Below are positions 12,648 through 20,607 of a stretch of DNA of 33,200 nt, one piece after another. The notes under the pieces are model-generated. The model searched no databases. It was given only the letters and a program-made list of their open reading frames with translations, and was not told the origin of the DNA. Location: IMG/VR virus record IMGVR_UViG_3300031659_000045, positions 1 to 33,200 of that record, one strand, 5' to 3'. Made by a program: the position numbers and the translations under genes. The DNA comes from a virus. Within the stretch, counting starts at the first letter, position 1. Every line of letters starts with the position of its first letter.

Positions 12648-14687
12648 ATGAAATGGATTACACATTGGGCGACTGCCCTAATCACCCTTACAGTTATATC
12701 GTACATTGGTTGGAGTGACCCTTTTGTTAAGGAAACTCTGCGTCTAAAGTCTTTCGACTTAATCCAACAATACGACCCTTCAACATTATCCTCAGATATT
12801 GCAATACTTGAGATAGATGAAAAGTCTATTGAGAAGTATGGACAGTGGCCTTGGAAGAGAACTGTCCTCGCAGATATTATCTGGCAACTTAGAGATGCTG
12901 GTGCTGGAATAATCATACTGCCCATCTTGTTCTCGGAACAGGATAGACTTGATGGTGACATGGATTTAGCACAAGCACTTGTTGGTAACGGTGTTATCAT
13001 TGCCCAGACAGGCACATCCCAAACAAACAAGAATGCAGTTCCAAGAGGAGTTGCAAAAATAGGCGACCCTATTCCTTGGTTATTTGAGTGGGACGGTATG
13101 TTGGGCCCAATAGAACTATTGGGGTTGAACGCAGACGGTGTTGGTGTTATATCAACAGTACCAGAGATAGACGGTGTGGTTCGAAGACTTCCTCTATTGA
13201 TGAGGGTAGGTGAGGACGTATTCCCCTCAATTGCAATGGAAACTATCCGTGTTGCAACAGGCAACCCCTCATATCAAGTTAAGACACAAGAAGGTGGTAT
13301 CACTGCAATGCGTGTACCATCATACCCTACAATCAAGACAGATGCCTTTGGTAGAATCTGGTTAAGGTATAATAAAGAATTCCCTACACTAAGCGCAAGT
13401 ACAAGTGACTACACCTCTCTAGAAGGGAAGATAGTCATTATCGGTGCAACCGCTGAAGGCCTCAGTAGTATCATTGCGACACCAAGAGGTGAACAATACT
13501 CTTATATCCCAGTTGCAGTATCCTTACAGACAATCCTGAATGGGGAGACACTAGTTAGATTTGCAGAGTCTACATTCTTAGAGTGGGTTGCTGCATTGGT
13601 ATTTGGACTACTCCTTGTACTACTAGCCACCAGAGCTCCATACTGGATATCTGGTATTTTGATTATTGCAATTCCAGTGGGTACAGTGTACGGTTCATTC
13701 TATTACTTTATGAATCACCTCTGGTTGATTGATTGGAGTTGGATTGTTATAGTAACAACCTTAGTAGGATTCCATGCAATCTTCAACAGGTTCACAAAAG
13801 AATTCTTTGAGAAACAAGCAATCAAGAAGCAGTTCGCTGGGTATGCATCTCCTACAGTTGTACGAATGTTACAGGAGAATCCATCACTGATTAAAGATGG
13901 TATGAAGAAGGAAATATCTATATGTTTCTCAGACTTACGAGGGTTCACTCCATTAGGTGAATCATTTGGTGATGATGTTAAGGGGTTGACAAAGATAATG
14001 AATGGTTACATGGATGCCATTACACAACCGATATTAGATGCAGAAGGAATGGTAATCAAGTATATCGGTGACGCATCTATGCATATACACAACGCCCCAA
14101 TCGATGATCCAGATCATCCTAAAACTGCCGTTCGGTGCGGTTTGGATATGTTAAAATCAGTGGAGATATTCAATGATAAAATTACAAAAGAAGGACGACC
14201 AGCAGTGGGTATGGGTGCTGGGATTAATACTGGCCTTGGTTATCTTGGCGAGATGGGTTCAACCCAACGACACAGTTACGATGTGCTTGGAGATGCAGTC
14301 AGTACCGCTGCAAGAATAGAATCAAAGTGTAAGGAATACGGGTGTGTGTTGTTAGTGGGTGAAAGTACATACAACGCAACCAAAGACGACTTCTTCTACC
14401 TTCAAGTGGACGACCTTGCGGTTAAGGGTAAGACTGTGGGTATCCGTATATATACTGTACTTGATTCACATTGTGACATAAAATCACAGAAGAGACATGA
14501 GAAGATGCATGAGAGTTACACCACCCAAAACTTCTCAACAGCTATAGTAAGTTGTCAGAAGTTAAAGGGCGAGTTTGGTGGACAATTAGATAAGTATTAT
14601 GACATGTGGATTGAACGATGTGAGTACATGCTAACACAAGACTTACCCAAGGATTGGAATGGCGTATTCATTGCAACAACAAAATAA
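12648..14687 (+). CDS. CHASE2-domain class III adenylate/guanylate cyclase
   Basis: A 679-aa membrane enzyme. An N-terminal membrane segment (about 5-21) is followed by an extracytoplasmic CHASE2 sensor (about 25-300; IAILEIDEKSIEKYGQWPWKR and GVGVISTVPEIDGVVRRLPL are typical), three membrane segments (about 308-377), and a cytoplasmic cyclase domain (about 420-605). Metal ligands D429 (FSDLRGFT) and D475 (KYIGDA) are present, and K471 with D545 predict ATP as substrate. R556 is present, but the transition-state Asn of GDAVN is Ser552, so activity may be reduced. The product would be cAMP or a related signal. It follows the FecR/curlin genes under a late promoter. Confidence 0.93.
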   Translation: MKWITHWATALITLTVISYIGWSDPFVKETLRLKSFDLIQQYDPSTLSSDIAILEIDEKSIEKYGQWPWKRTVLADIIWQLRDAGAGIIILPILFSEQDRLDGDMDLAQALVGNGVIIAQTGTSQTNKNAVPRGVAKIGDPIPWLFEWDGMLGPIELLGLNADGVGVISTVPEIDGVVRRLPLLMRVGEDVFPSIAMETIRVATGNPSYQVKTQEGGITAMRVPSYPTIKTDAFGRIWLRYNKEFPTLSASTSDYTSLEGKIVIIGATAEGLSSIIATPRGEQYSYIPVAVSLQTILNGETLVRFAESTFLEWVAALVFGLLLVLLATRAPYWISGILIIAIPVGTVYGSFYYFMNHLWLIDWSWIVIVTTLVGFHAIFNRFTKEFFEKQAIKKQFAGYASPTVVRMLQENPSLIKDGMKKEISICFSDLRGFTPLGESFGDDVKGLTKIMNGYMDAITQPILDAEGMVIKYIGDASMHIHNAPIDDPDHPKTAVRCGLDMLKSVEIFNDKITKEGRPAVGMGAGINTGLGYLGEMGSTQRHSYDVLGDAVSTAARIESKCKEYGCVLLVGESTYNATKDDFFYLQVDDLAVKGKTVGIRIYTVLDSHCDIKSQKRHEKMHESYTTQNFSTAIVSCQKLKGEFGGQLDKYYDMWIERCEYMLTQDLPKDWNGVFIATTK

Positions 14688-14702
14688 AAAAGGGCGATAA
14701 TA

Positions 14703-14903
14703 ATGTTGTGGGTAGATTACAATATAGACCAAGTAGGTAAAAACTTTAAAGTAAAAGGTGCTTGGGATGGTGAGGTAATGGGTATACAGAAGGATGGTAA
14801 TCCCCTATACCAACCACACGATGTATTCAGAGTTAATGAAAACGGATGGTTGGTATATGTCGGTAAGGACGGTGAGGTTTTACCTAACTGTTCATTGGAT
14901 TAA
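14703..14903 (+). CDS. Small phage protein, unknown function
   Basis: A 66-aa protein with GGGCGAT before the ATG, 15 bases after the cyclase stop. It is beta-rich, with two aromatic-rich strands (NGWLVYVGKDGEVLPNC). Its last 20 bases overlap the 3' end of the large - strand gene, making a convergent junction with no room for a separate terminator. No family is recognised. Confidence 0.6.
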   Translation: MLWVDYNIDQVGKNFKVKGAWDGEVMGIQKDGNPLYQPHDVFRVNENGWLVYVGKDGEVLPNCSLD

Positions 14904-17505
14904 ATCCACCGTCATTTGGATTAGATACTGGAACTGGTATCACAAAAGGTTTAGAGGTGTTATTCACAACTGTTGATTGTCGGTTCATTGTACTACTCAT
15001 TATCATAGGGGCCATAGCAACTGCTGATTTGTTATCCAATCCCTTCTCTTGTAGTGTTCTAGTTCTCTGAGCTGTCAATGCTTGTAATGGGGATACGCTG
15101 GTGGTATCAAACAAATCTTTGTTTGAACCTGTAGATGCACCGAACAAATCTTTGTTTGTCCCTCCATCTGCATCAAACAAATCTTTGTTGCTGTTTGCTA
15201 ATTTAGAAGGCACATAAGTTAAACTACTAGTAGATGTTGCAACAGCATCAGTTATTGACTTAGGGTTCATTCTAAGCCCAGTTTCTACAAGTTTTCCTTG
15301 TTCGAATGTACCAGAAGAAACGCCGGCCGTAGCTAATTGACGTTCCCTTTCCTTCATCTTTAATATTCTGAGTCCATTAGTTGCAAGACTTCTCTTGACT
15401 GTTCTGTCTTTTTTCGCTTGTATCAACTCATTTCTGGTGTATTCTTTACCCAGTATCCTAATCTTCAATTCTTCTTTTTCTACTGTCTGGGTTTCTACAC
15501 TACTACCCTTTCTAACCGCAATTTCAGATTCAATAATCTTTCTACTTCTTTCACTTATATCATTATCATCTAGAATTGCTTGTAGTTGAGCATCACTTGC
15601 AGCTGCAATTTTGTCTGCATTAACTTTAGACTTCCCAAAGAAATTTGAATTAAATAATCCAGATTCTTGGGCAGCAACTAAAGGATCTATTTGTTCTTTA
15701 TCTAATGATGGTGTTTTTTGTGGATTATCACCTTCTAGTTCTTCTTTTCCAAATCCGAAGAATCCCTTGACACTATTCCACATATCCTTGACACTGTTAC
15801 CCAAGGCAGTTGCCATCTCTGCAGCTGCTGTCTTTGCAGCATCAAACGTAGGTAGTTCGATATTTACTGCTGCAGCAAGTCCAGTTGCGACTCCATAATA
15901 TGCTTCAGTCACATCTTCGAAGGAAGGGACACTTAACCCAGATATTCCAGAACTAATAGAAGTACCAATACCAGAGATAGAAGTACCAATTTCAGCGAAG
16001 GAAGGGACACTTAACCCAGATATTCCAGAACTAATAGAAGTACCAATACCAGAGATAGAAGTACCAATTTCAGCGAAGGAAGGGACACCCAACGCAGTTA
16101 ACGAAGCACTGACAGCCCCACCGACACTACTGACAGCCCCAGTAATATTCTCTCCCATACTGGTTAACCCAGAAGAAATGGTGTCTTGTGATATTAGACC
16201 AAAGGTTAGTCCAGACAATACGCCAGCAGTTGCTTCTCTCGCTATAGTAAGTCCAGTGGAATTTTCATTCTGTGCTTCTTTCATTCCAGCAGTAATACCA
16301 TCATAAAATCCAGACAAAGCGGTTACTGCAAGTCCTAGGCCTGGCACAAACTTCAATGCCTTAACAGCCCCCTTTGCAATCTTTCCAGCAACACCAGAGG
16401 CGCCTTTAGCAACAGACTTCACACCTTTACCCAGTTTAGAAGTAACAGACTTCCCACCTTTACCCAGTTTAGAAGTAACAGACTTCCCACCTTTACCCAG
16501 TTTAGAAGTAACAGACTTCCCACCTTTACCCAGTTTAGAAGTAACAGACTTCCCACCTTTACTGAAACCCAGTTTAGCAGCAATACTGGACGCCAGACCA
16601 GCGCCGCCGAGTCCGATGGAACTAAGAAATCCTCCGCCATCACCATCTTTTTCTTTATTGGTGTCAGCATTCTCGCCGGATGAACCAGCAATCCGTTCCA
16701 ATAATTTAGTCTGTTTCTCTTGTTCTGATAACGACTTATCTGCTGTAAGTCTAGATTCCAAAGCATCCTCAGATGCAGCAGCACCAGATGGGCCCGCAAT
16801 AACTGATGGTGCAGAAATCATTTCGGTTAACTTATCAGCAATACTTAGAAGAGTATTCTCTGATGCTAGTTTTTCTAATGTAGACTGCTCTAATCCAGTT
16901 ACTTCGACAGGAGAGAAGTCTTCCCTTGTAGTCTTTGGTTCTTCCGTAGGCGTTGATGCTTCCTGTACAGAACTAAAATCTTGTAATGCACGAAGTTGAG
17001 CGTCTGCACTTGCATCTGCACTAGAAACAAACCGTCCATTATTTTCTCTAAGGGCCCCGTTTAATTCTAGATTACCTTCTTCATTTACTCTTTCAATTCT
17101 ATCTGTATTGAATCCTAACTTTTCTGCAGCTTCAATTAACTTGGCCGACTCTGCTTTTCGTGCGAGTATAAGTTCCTGTTGTGCAGTCTGAATCTTTAGT
17201 TGGTCTACGGTGATACCTAAACGCTTTGCAAGGTTCTTTCTTTCTAGTTTCTCTTTACGTTTCCCTAGAACGAGGTTAGTAGCTGCCTTAGCAATGTTCA
17301 TGCCTGGGATATTCATAAACGCACCTTTAAGTGCATCTATACCAAGAGAGTCTTTAATTGCCTTGCCAAGATCCTCAGACTGCTTGTTACGTCCAAGGGA
17401 GTTTGTAACTTTACCAAGTTCCTTTGAAGCTTCAAGAGAGCGTTGATTTGTCTCTTTTAGTTCTTCAGTTACTTTTAATAGAGATTCGTTTAGAGTATCA
17501 GCCAT
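14884..17505 (-). CDS. Tape-measure candidate / large tail structural protein
   Basis: An 873-aa protein on the - strand. The N-terminal 130 residues form coiled-coil helices (LLKVTEELKETNQRSLEASK), followed by acidic linkers, a Gly/Lys-rich stretch with five tandem KLGKGGKSVTS units, a small hydrophobic domain (KALKFVPGLGLAVTALSGFY) and two 26-residue repeats with GTSISGIGTSISSGISGL. The C-terminal part carries three NKDLF motifs. Coiled coils plus hydrophobic repeats downstream of gp26 fit a tape-measure role like T4 gp29, which it exceeds in length (590 aa). It could instead be another long tail component; the family was not recognised outright. Confidence 0.7.
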   Translation of the reverse strand: MADTLNESLLKVTEELKETNQRSLEASKELGKVTNSLGRNKQSEDLGKAIKDSLGIDALKGAFMNIPGMNIAKAATNLVLGKRKEKLERKNLAKRLGITVDQLKIQTAQQELILARKAESAKLIEAAEKLGFNTDRIERVNEEGNLELNGALRENNGRFVSSADASADAQLRALQDFSSVQEASTPTEEPKTTREDFSPVEVTGLEQSTLEKLASENTLLSIADKLTEMISAPSVIAGPSGAAASEDALESRLTADKSLSEQEKQTKLLERIAGSSGENADTNKEKDGDGGGFLSSIGLGGAGLASSIAAKLGFSKGGKSVTSKLGKGGKSVTSKLGKGGKSVTSKLGKGGKSVTSKLGKGVKSVAKGASGVAGKIAKGAVKALKFVPGLGLAVTALSGFYDGITAGMKEAQNENSTGLTIAREATAGVLSGLTFGLISQDTISSGLTSMGENITGAVSSVGGAVSASLTALGVPSFAEIGTSISGIGTSISSGISGLSVPSFAEIGTSISGIGTSISSGISGLSVPSFEDVTEAYYGVATGLAAAVNIELPTFDAAKTAAAEMATALGNSVKDMWNSVKGFFGFGKEELEGDNPQKTPSLDKEQIDPLVAAQESGLFNSNFFGKSKVNADKIAAASDAQLQAILDDNDISERSRKIIESEIAVRKGSSVETQTVEKEELKIRILGKEYTRNELIQAKKDRTVKRSLATNGLRILKMKERERQLATAGVSSGTFEQGKLVETGLRMNPKSITDAVATSTSSLTYVPSKLANSNKDLFDADGGTNKDLFGASTGSNKDLFDTTSVSPLQALTAQRTRTLQEKGLDNKSAVAMAPMIMSSTMNRQSTVVNNTSKPFVIPVPVSNPNDGGFNPMNS
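15919..16096 (-). repeat. 78-bp in-frame tandem repeat in the tape-measure candidate
   Basis: The segment beginning GAAGGAAGGGACACTTAACC recurs 78 bases later with almost no change, and a third partial copy starts 78 bases after that. It encodes 26-residue units with GTSISGIGTSISSGISGL. The near identity at the DNA level indicates recent duplication. Confidence 0.9.
16411..16560 (-). repeat. 33-bp tandem repeat encoding KLGKGGKSVTS
   Basis: AACAGACTTC starts at 16411, 16444, 16477, 16510 and 16543, giving five nearly identical 33-base units with no spacers. Each encodes an 11-residue basic unit. The copy number could vary between isolates and change tail length. Confidence 0.92.
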
Positions 17506-17514
17506 TTGATTTAC

Positions 17515-17844
17515 CTATTTTTTCTTTGTATATGCTTGAGTTCCGAAGAACGCAGCGACAATAGCAGCGACAGATACAAAGTATACACTTGCCATGCTTC
17601 CAAGTACTTTACTCGCTTCACCAAGACCAAGTACAACTGCAAGTATGACTGCAAAAGGATATAACAACATACCCCACAGTGCAAACCATGCCATTTGTCG
17701 TTGTGCATCACGCATAGCATCATTGTCTTCAAGTTCTTTACGCTTGAACTCCATGTACATTGCATGTTCTTCGTCTGATACTACACCATCACCATTAGTA
17801 TCTGCTGGGTGGTTTTCCGTCTTCTTAATTTCTTCTTCTGACAT
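17515..17844 (-). CDS. EF-hand membrane protein, unknown function
   Basis: A 109-aa protein if the start at 17844 is used; ATG 17856 would add four residues and overlaps the previous stop. An N-terminal calcium-binding loop DTNGDGVVSDEE has all the expected D/N/D/G/E positions of an EF hand. A helical linker and two membrane segments follow (MAWFALWGMLLYPFAVILAV and the SVYFVSVAAIVAAFF segment). The same architecture occurs beside tail genes in marine myophages, without known function. Its place between the gp26 frameshift product and the tape-measure candidate suggests a tail or membrane-entry role; a holin is an alternative. Confidence 0.82.
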   Translation of the reverse strand: MSEEEIKKTENHPADTNGDGVVSDEEHAMYMEFKRKELEDNDAMRDAQRQMAWFALWGMLLYPFAVILAVVLGLGEASKVLGSMASVYFVSVAAIVAAFFGTQAYTKKK

Positions 17845-17848
17845 AATT

Positions 17849-18046
17849 TTATCCATTCCTGTTCTGACTCGAATGTCGAGCCTTCATTGATTCGTCTTCT
17901 AAGTATTGTGTTAAAAGAGCGATGTAAATCTCCCTCTCCCAAGGTAACATACTTTCAAGTTCAGTTAAAGAATAATTATGCTGGTGCATAAGTGTAAAGT
18001 TTAATCTGTAATAGTTCTCAAGTGTGTTATGAGAGAGGGCTATTAG
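17849..18046 (-). CDS. -1 frame extension of gp26 (putative programmed frameshift product)
   Basis: A 65-codon frame that opens at the end of gene 26 in the -1 frame and reads LIALSHNTLENYYRLNFTLM, then HQHNYSLTELESMLPWERE, to a TAA at 17849-17851. There is no ATG, GTG or TTG in its first 20 codons; the first ATG, at 17989, would give only 46 residues and cut a continuous protein-like sequence. The gp26 end reads AAT TTT TTC TAA, so T TTT TTC is a perfect X XXY YYZ slippery site directly before the stop. Slippage would produce a fusion of about 298 aa. An AUA start in the TAATA overlap (18041-18043) is the alternative. Confidence 0.72.
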   Translation of the reverse strand, partial: LIALSHNTLENYYRLNFTLMHQHNYSLTELESMLPWEREIYIALLTQYLEDESMKARHSSQNRNG

Positions 18047-18744
18047 AAAAAATTCTGCATACCCTCAATTACTACTTCACTCTCTACCCCAGTGTTAGGA
18101 TTCTTTACTTTAACTGCATGTTTCACTTTAGGCATAGTATCAAAGAATTCTTGAATCTTTTCAAATTGACTATGAGACAGGGAGTCAATAAATTCATCTA
18201 GTTCCTTTGGATCCATATCACTCTTAGCATAAACATTTTCTTCATCATAAATCTGTGATATACAACTTTTAACAATTGCAAATCCTGCTTCCCCCTCAGA
18301 TAACTCCGACATCGAAGCAATAGACTCAATGCGAGGGTATTCTAATGATAAACCTATAGTATCAGTCAATTTGATGTCTGGTGTATGTCCTACTTCTCGT
18401 ACACATTCAACTGTTTCTAAATTAATATCAACCTCTATTCTTGTCGTATTATCATCTGGACACAACAATTTAACTGTTACAACCTCACCGATAGACTTAG
18501 AGCGTAGTTTAATAAAAACAAACTCAATATCAAAGAAAGGTAGTTCGCCAGTTTTTAATTCGCCGAACGTACAGTTCTCAATAATCTGTTCTACTGCCCG
18601 TAGCATATCAGATTCTTCACCTGTTGCTTGTGCGATTAGTAGTATCTTTTCTTCTTTGACTAAGAAAGGTCTATAAGAAACCTTTGCCCCTGTCGAGGGT
18701 AGTATCAATTCATATTTAGCCGTAGCTAACTTTGGTAATGCCAT
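18043..18744 (-). CDS. gp26: Baseplate hub protein (T4 gp26 homologue), possible tail assembly chaperone
   Basis: A 233-aa protein with AGGAGATA before the ATG and a late promoter 31 bases upstream of it. MALPKLATAKYELILPSTG, YRPFLVKEEKILL, ENCTFG and FIKLRSKSIGEVV are the conserved blocks of the T4 baseplate gp26 family. T4 gp26 is 208 aa and has been assigned to the hub. Its place upstream of the tape-measure candidate, and the slippery heptamer before its stop, match tail assembly chaperones such as lambda gpG/gpGT, so a chaperone role should be considered. Confidence 0.88.
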   Translation of the reverse strand: MALPKLATAKYELILPSTGAKVSYRPFLVKEEKILLIAQATGEESDMLRAVEQIIENCTFGELKTGELPFFDIEFVFIKLRSKSIGEVVTVKLLCPDDNTTRIEVDINLETVECVREVGHTPDIKLTDTIGLSLEYPRIESIASMSELSEGEAGFAIVKSCISQIYDEENVYAKSDMDPKELDEFIDSLSHSQFEKIQEFFDTMPKVKHAVKVKNPNTGVESEVVIEGMQNFF

Positions 18745-18774
18745 TATTATCTCCTGATTACATAATGTTAATAG

Positions 18775-18782
18775 TATTTATA
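18775..18782 (-). promoter_or_regulatory. Late promoter of gene 26 (- strand)
   Basis: TATAAATA on the - strand, with an expected start near 18769, giving a 25-base leader that contains the AGGAG site of gene 26. Confidence 0.75.
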
Positions 18783-18806
18783 GTCACTGTTTATAGTCCT
18801 AATCCG

Positions 18807-19598
18807 CTAAGCGTATCGTGAGACTGACTTCTTTAAAAATGTTACTGGGTCACTTGCATATTTTGATATTGACCGCATCTGATTTAGACCAGATTCTGCG
18901 CCAGGCGGTAAACCAACACCAAACACATCCCTTATCTTATAAAGTGCATTCAACTGGGCAGAACGTAATCCCGTTGGGGTACTTGGTTGTGCCGAGCTGT
19001 CATCTATCCATCCAGCGACATCTGTTCCCTGAAAGTTTACTATCAATGGTGTCCAATTCCTGAACGCCATGTTCACACTTACAGTTAAGAAAGCGCTTCC
19101 AGATTCCATACTATACTGAATGGGGCCTACTGACTTTGGAAACACTTGGTGTACCTGTACAGCAGATGCATTGTTATCGTTCTGGTCTAATTGGTAGATT
19201 GTCATCTCACCAATATAATCCTTATAATACTTTAGGTCATAACTACTTGGGTCTACAATTTTGTCCTGCCAATTGTTAAAGAATTCTCTTGCCCTATGAT
19301 CTTGATCAAGGATATACGTTACTTCAATCTCTTCTGCATAACTAATTCCATTCGCTATTTCATAGGATGGGCCATAAGCATTGTCATTTGGAGTGGTTGA
19401 AATATTCTTGCCCGGCATGGTTACACTCTGAACACGCAATTCCAGTTCATTAGCGAGGGTTTTGGATTGCAATCCAACTGGTGCTGTTATCTGAACATGA
19501 AATAGGTTTGGCCTTGAAACATTTTTACTAAATGTAGTTTGAAAGGCAGTAATCTTACTAGACTGTTCGTTCTTTAGGGGCGGTGTGACGATTGGCAT
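18807..19598 (-). CDS. gp54: Baseplate-tail tube initiator (T4 gp54-like, tail-tube fold)
   Basis: A 263-aa protein. RPNLFHVQITAPVGLQS, LELRVQSVTMPGK, SYAEEIEVTYILDQDHRARE and FFNNWQDKIVD with YYKDYIGEMTIYQLD form the tail-tube-like pattern shared by gp54/gp19 relatives in marine T4-like phages. In T4, gp54 caps the baseplate and nucleates tube polymerisation. The gene overlaps the previous stop by one base. A second tube-like protein or gp19 itself is less likely, because the context is baseplate genes and the C-terminal third is extended. Confidence 0.72.
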   Translation of the reverse strand: MPIVTPPLKNEQSSKITAFQTTFSKNVSRPNLFHVQITAPVGLQSKTLANELELRVQSVTMPGKNISTTPNDNAYGPSYEIANGISYAEEIEVTYILDQDHRAREFFNNWQDKIVDPSSYDLKYYKDYIGEMTIYQLDQNDNNASAVQVHQVFPKSVGPIQYSMESGSAFLTVSVNMAFRNWTPLIVNFQGTDVAGWIDDSSAQPSTPTGLRSAQLNALYKIRDVFGVGLPPGAESGLNQMRSISKYASDPVTFLKKSVSRYA

Positions 19599-20149
19599 TA
19601 TTTTGACATCCTTCTAGAATCTGAATAAACTTTACCTTCACTCGCACCGACAAATTTCTGTACTGGCAACAACACTGCCATCATCATTTCATCTGCATCA
19701 ATCACTCTGAATGGTGATCTTACATGGTCGAATAGGTATCTCTTTACTGTGGGTCTGACTAATGGATGTCTTTTAACTCTATTCCATGTCAGACGGATTT
19801 TTGTGCTCTCATTCATCTTATCATCTGTTGCATATTCTGTTATTACATTAAGTAGTTTAACTCTCATGGGGATGGATAGATAATGGAAATTTAATCCAAT
19901 AAATCCTCCCTCTGCAACCTCAATTGGCATGATGAGTGGGAATCTGTCATAATAAGGTAAACTCGCTTTATACTTAGGGTCATACCCAAAGAAGTTCATT
20001 TTACCAAACAAAGGGGCAGAACGCACCTTTCCTTCGATTATCAACTGTTTTGGGGATGGAGTTCCTAGCTCACGAATCTGATCTCTAAACCATCTTATCG
20101 ACCGTTCATTCCCACCGCTTCGTTCTAATATGCTATCAAAGTAAGTCAT
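19598..20149 (-). CDS. Conserved T4-like late protein, virion or baseplate role unassigned
   Basis: A 183-aa protein. The segments GKMNFFGYDPKYK, LPYYDRFPLIMPIE and GFIGLNFHYLSIPMRVKLL are strongly conserved in marine T4-like phages, where the gene sits among tail and baseplate genes. I cannot match it to a T4 gene number with confidence; gp2 (DNA end protector) and baseplate proteins are possible. The late promoter box ends exactly five bases before its ATG and there is no Shine-Dalgarno, so the mRNA may be leaderless. The stop overlaps the gene 54 start. Confidence 0.72.
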   Translation of the reverse strand: MTYFDSILERSGGNERSIRWFRDQIRELGTPSPKQLIIEGKVRSAPLFGKMNFFGYDPKYKASLPYYDRFPLIMPIEVAEGGFIGLNFHYLSIPMRVKLLNVITEYATDDKMNESTKIRLTWNRVKRHPLVRPTVKRYLFDHVRSPFRVIDADEMMMAVLLPVQKFVGASEGKVYSDSRRMSK

Positions 20150-20154
20150 ACATC

Positions 20155-20162
20155 TATTTATA
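20155..20162 (-). promoter_or_regulatory. Late promoter placed for a leaderless mRNA (- strand)
   Basis: TATAAATA on the - strand, then five bases (GATGT), then the ATG at 20149. The spacing is the same as at 12635-12648. Confidence 0.65.
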
Positions 20163-20166
20163 CAGA

Positions 20167-20598
20167 CTAGCCAACATGATCTTCAGTAAGTATCTTAAAT
20201 TCCATACCTCTATCCTTGCACCAATCAATCGCTGCTTTCCACTTTGCTTCGTTGACACCCCATGTACGAACTTCATTAATATATCGTTTGGTTCTACGTT
20301 TGGGAGTTTTAGGAGGGCCGCATTGTGCCTTTGGTTTAACTTCGATAATCATCTTTTGGATGTTCTTATCTTTTTGTTTAACCTTTATGTAGAAATCTGG
20401 GAAGTATCGGTGACGCTTGCCATCTAGGGGAGATATATATGGTATGATAACTTCTTCACTGCCCCACTCTAGTATTGCACTAGTATTGTCACAATACACC
20501 ATAAACCTACGCTCCCAAAGAGAACGATACACAATCTTATTGACATCGCCTCTGTATTTTGTTATATTGGTAGGTACGAATTTTCCACGATACGCCAT
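20167..20598 (-). CDS. gp4: Head completion protein (T4 gp4/gp50 homologue)
   Basis: A 143-aa protein with AAGG before the ATG. VYRSLWERRFMVYCD, ILEWGSEEVIIPYISPLDGK and RHRYFPDFYIKV are the conserved core of T4 gp4, which closes filled heads before tail joining. The PDFY...IIEVKPK segment has the form of a PD-(D/E)XK nuclease motif, as already noted for this family, which resembles TnsA. It is the first gene of the - strand tail block, and its 5' end faces gene 48. A CTAAATA box at about 20643-20649 on the - strand could be its promoter. Confidence 0.9.
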   Translation of the reverse strand: MAYRGKFVPTNITKYRGDVNKIVYRSLWERRFMVYCDNTSAILEWGSEEVIIPYISPLDGKRHRYFPDFYIKVKQKDKNIQKMIIEVKPKAQCGPPKTPKRRTKRYINEVRTWGVNEAKWKAAIDWCKDRGMEFKILTEDHVG

Positions 20599-20607
20599 GA
20601 TAAACCT

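Noticed and set aside
12617-13264. 215-codon frame on the - strand opposite the cyclase gene
   Set aside because: It is fully opposite the well-supported CHASE2 domain, has no ribosome site, and its proline/serine-rich composition is typical of a shadow frame.
16411-16560. CRISPR-like regular repeats
   Set aside because: The 33-bp units are directly adjacent without spacers and are in-frame coding sequence.
16419-16799. 126-codon - strand frame with LLLLNWVKVGS repeats
   Set aside because: Alternative frame of the 33-bp repeats inside the tape-measure candidate; no start signals.
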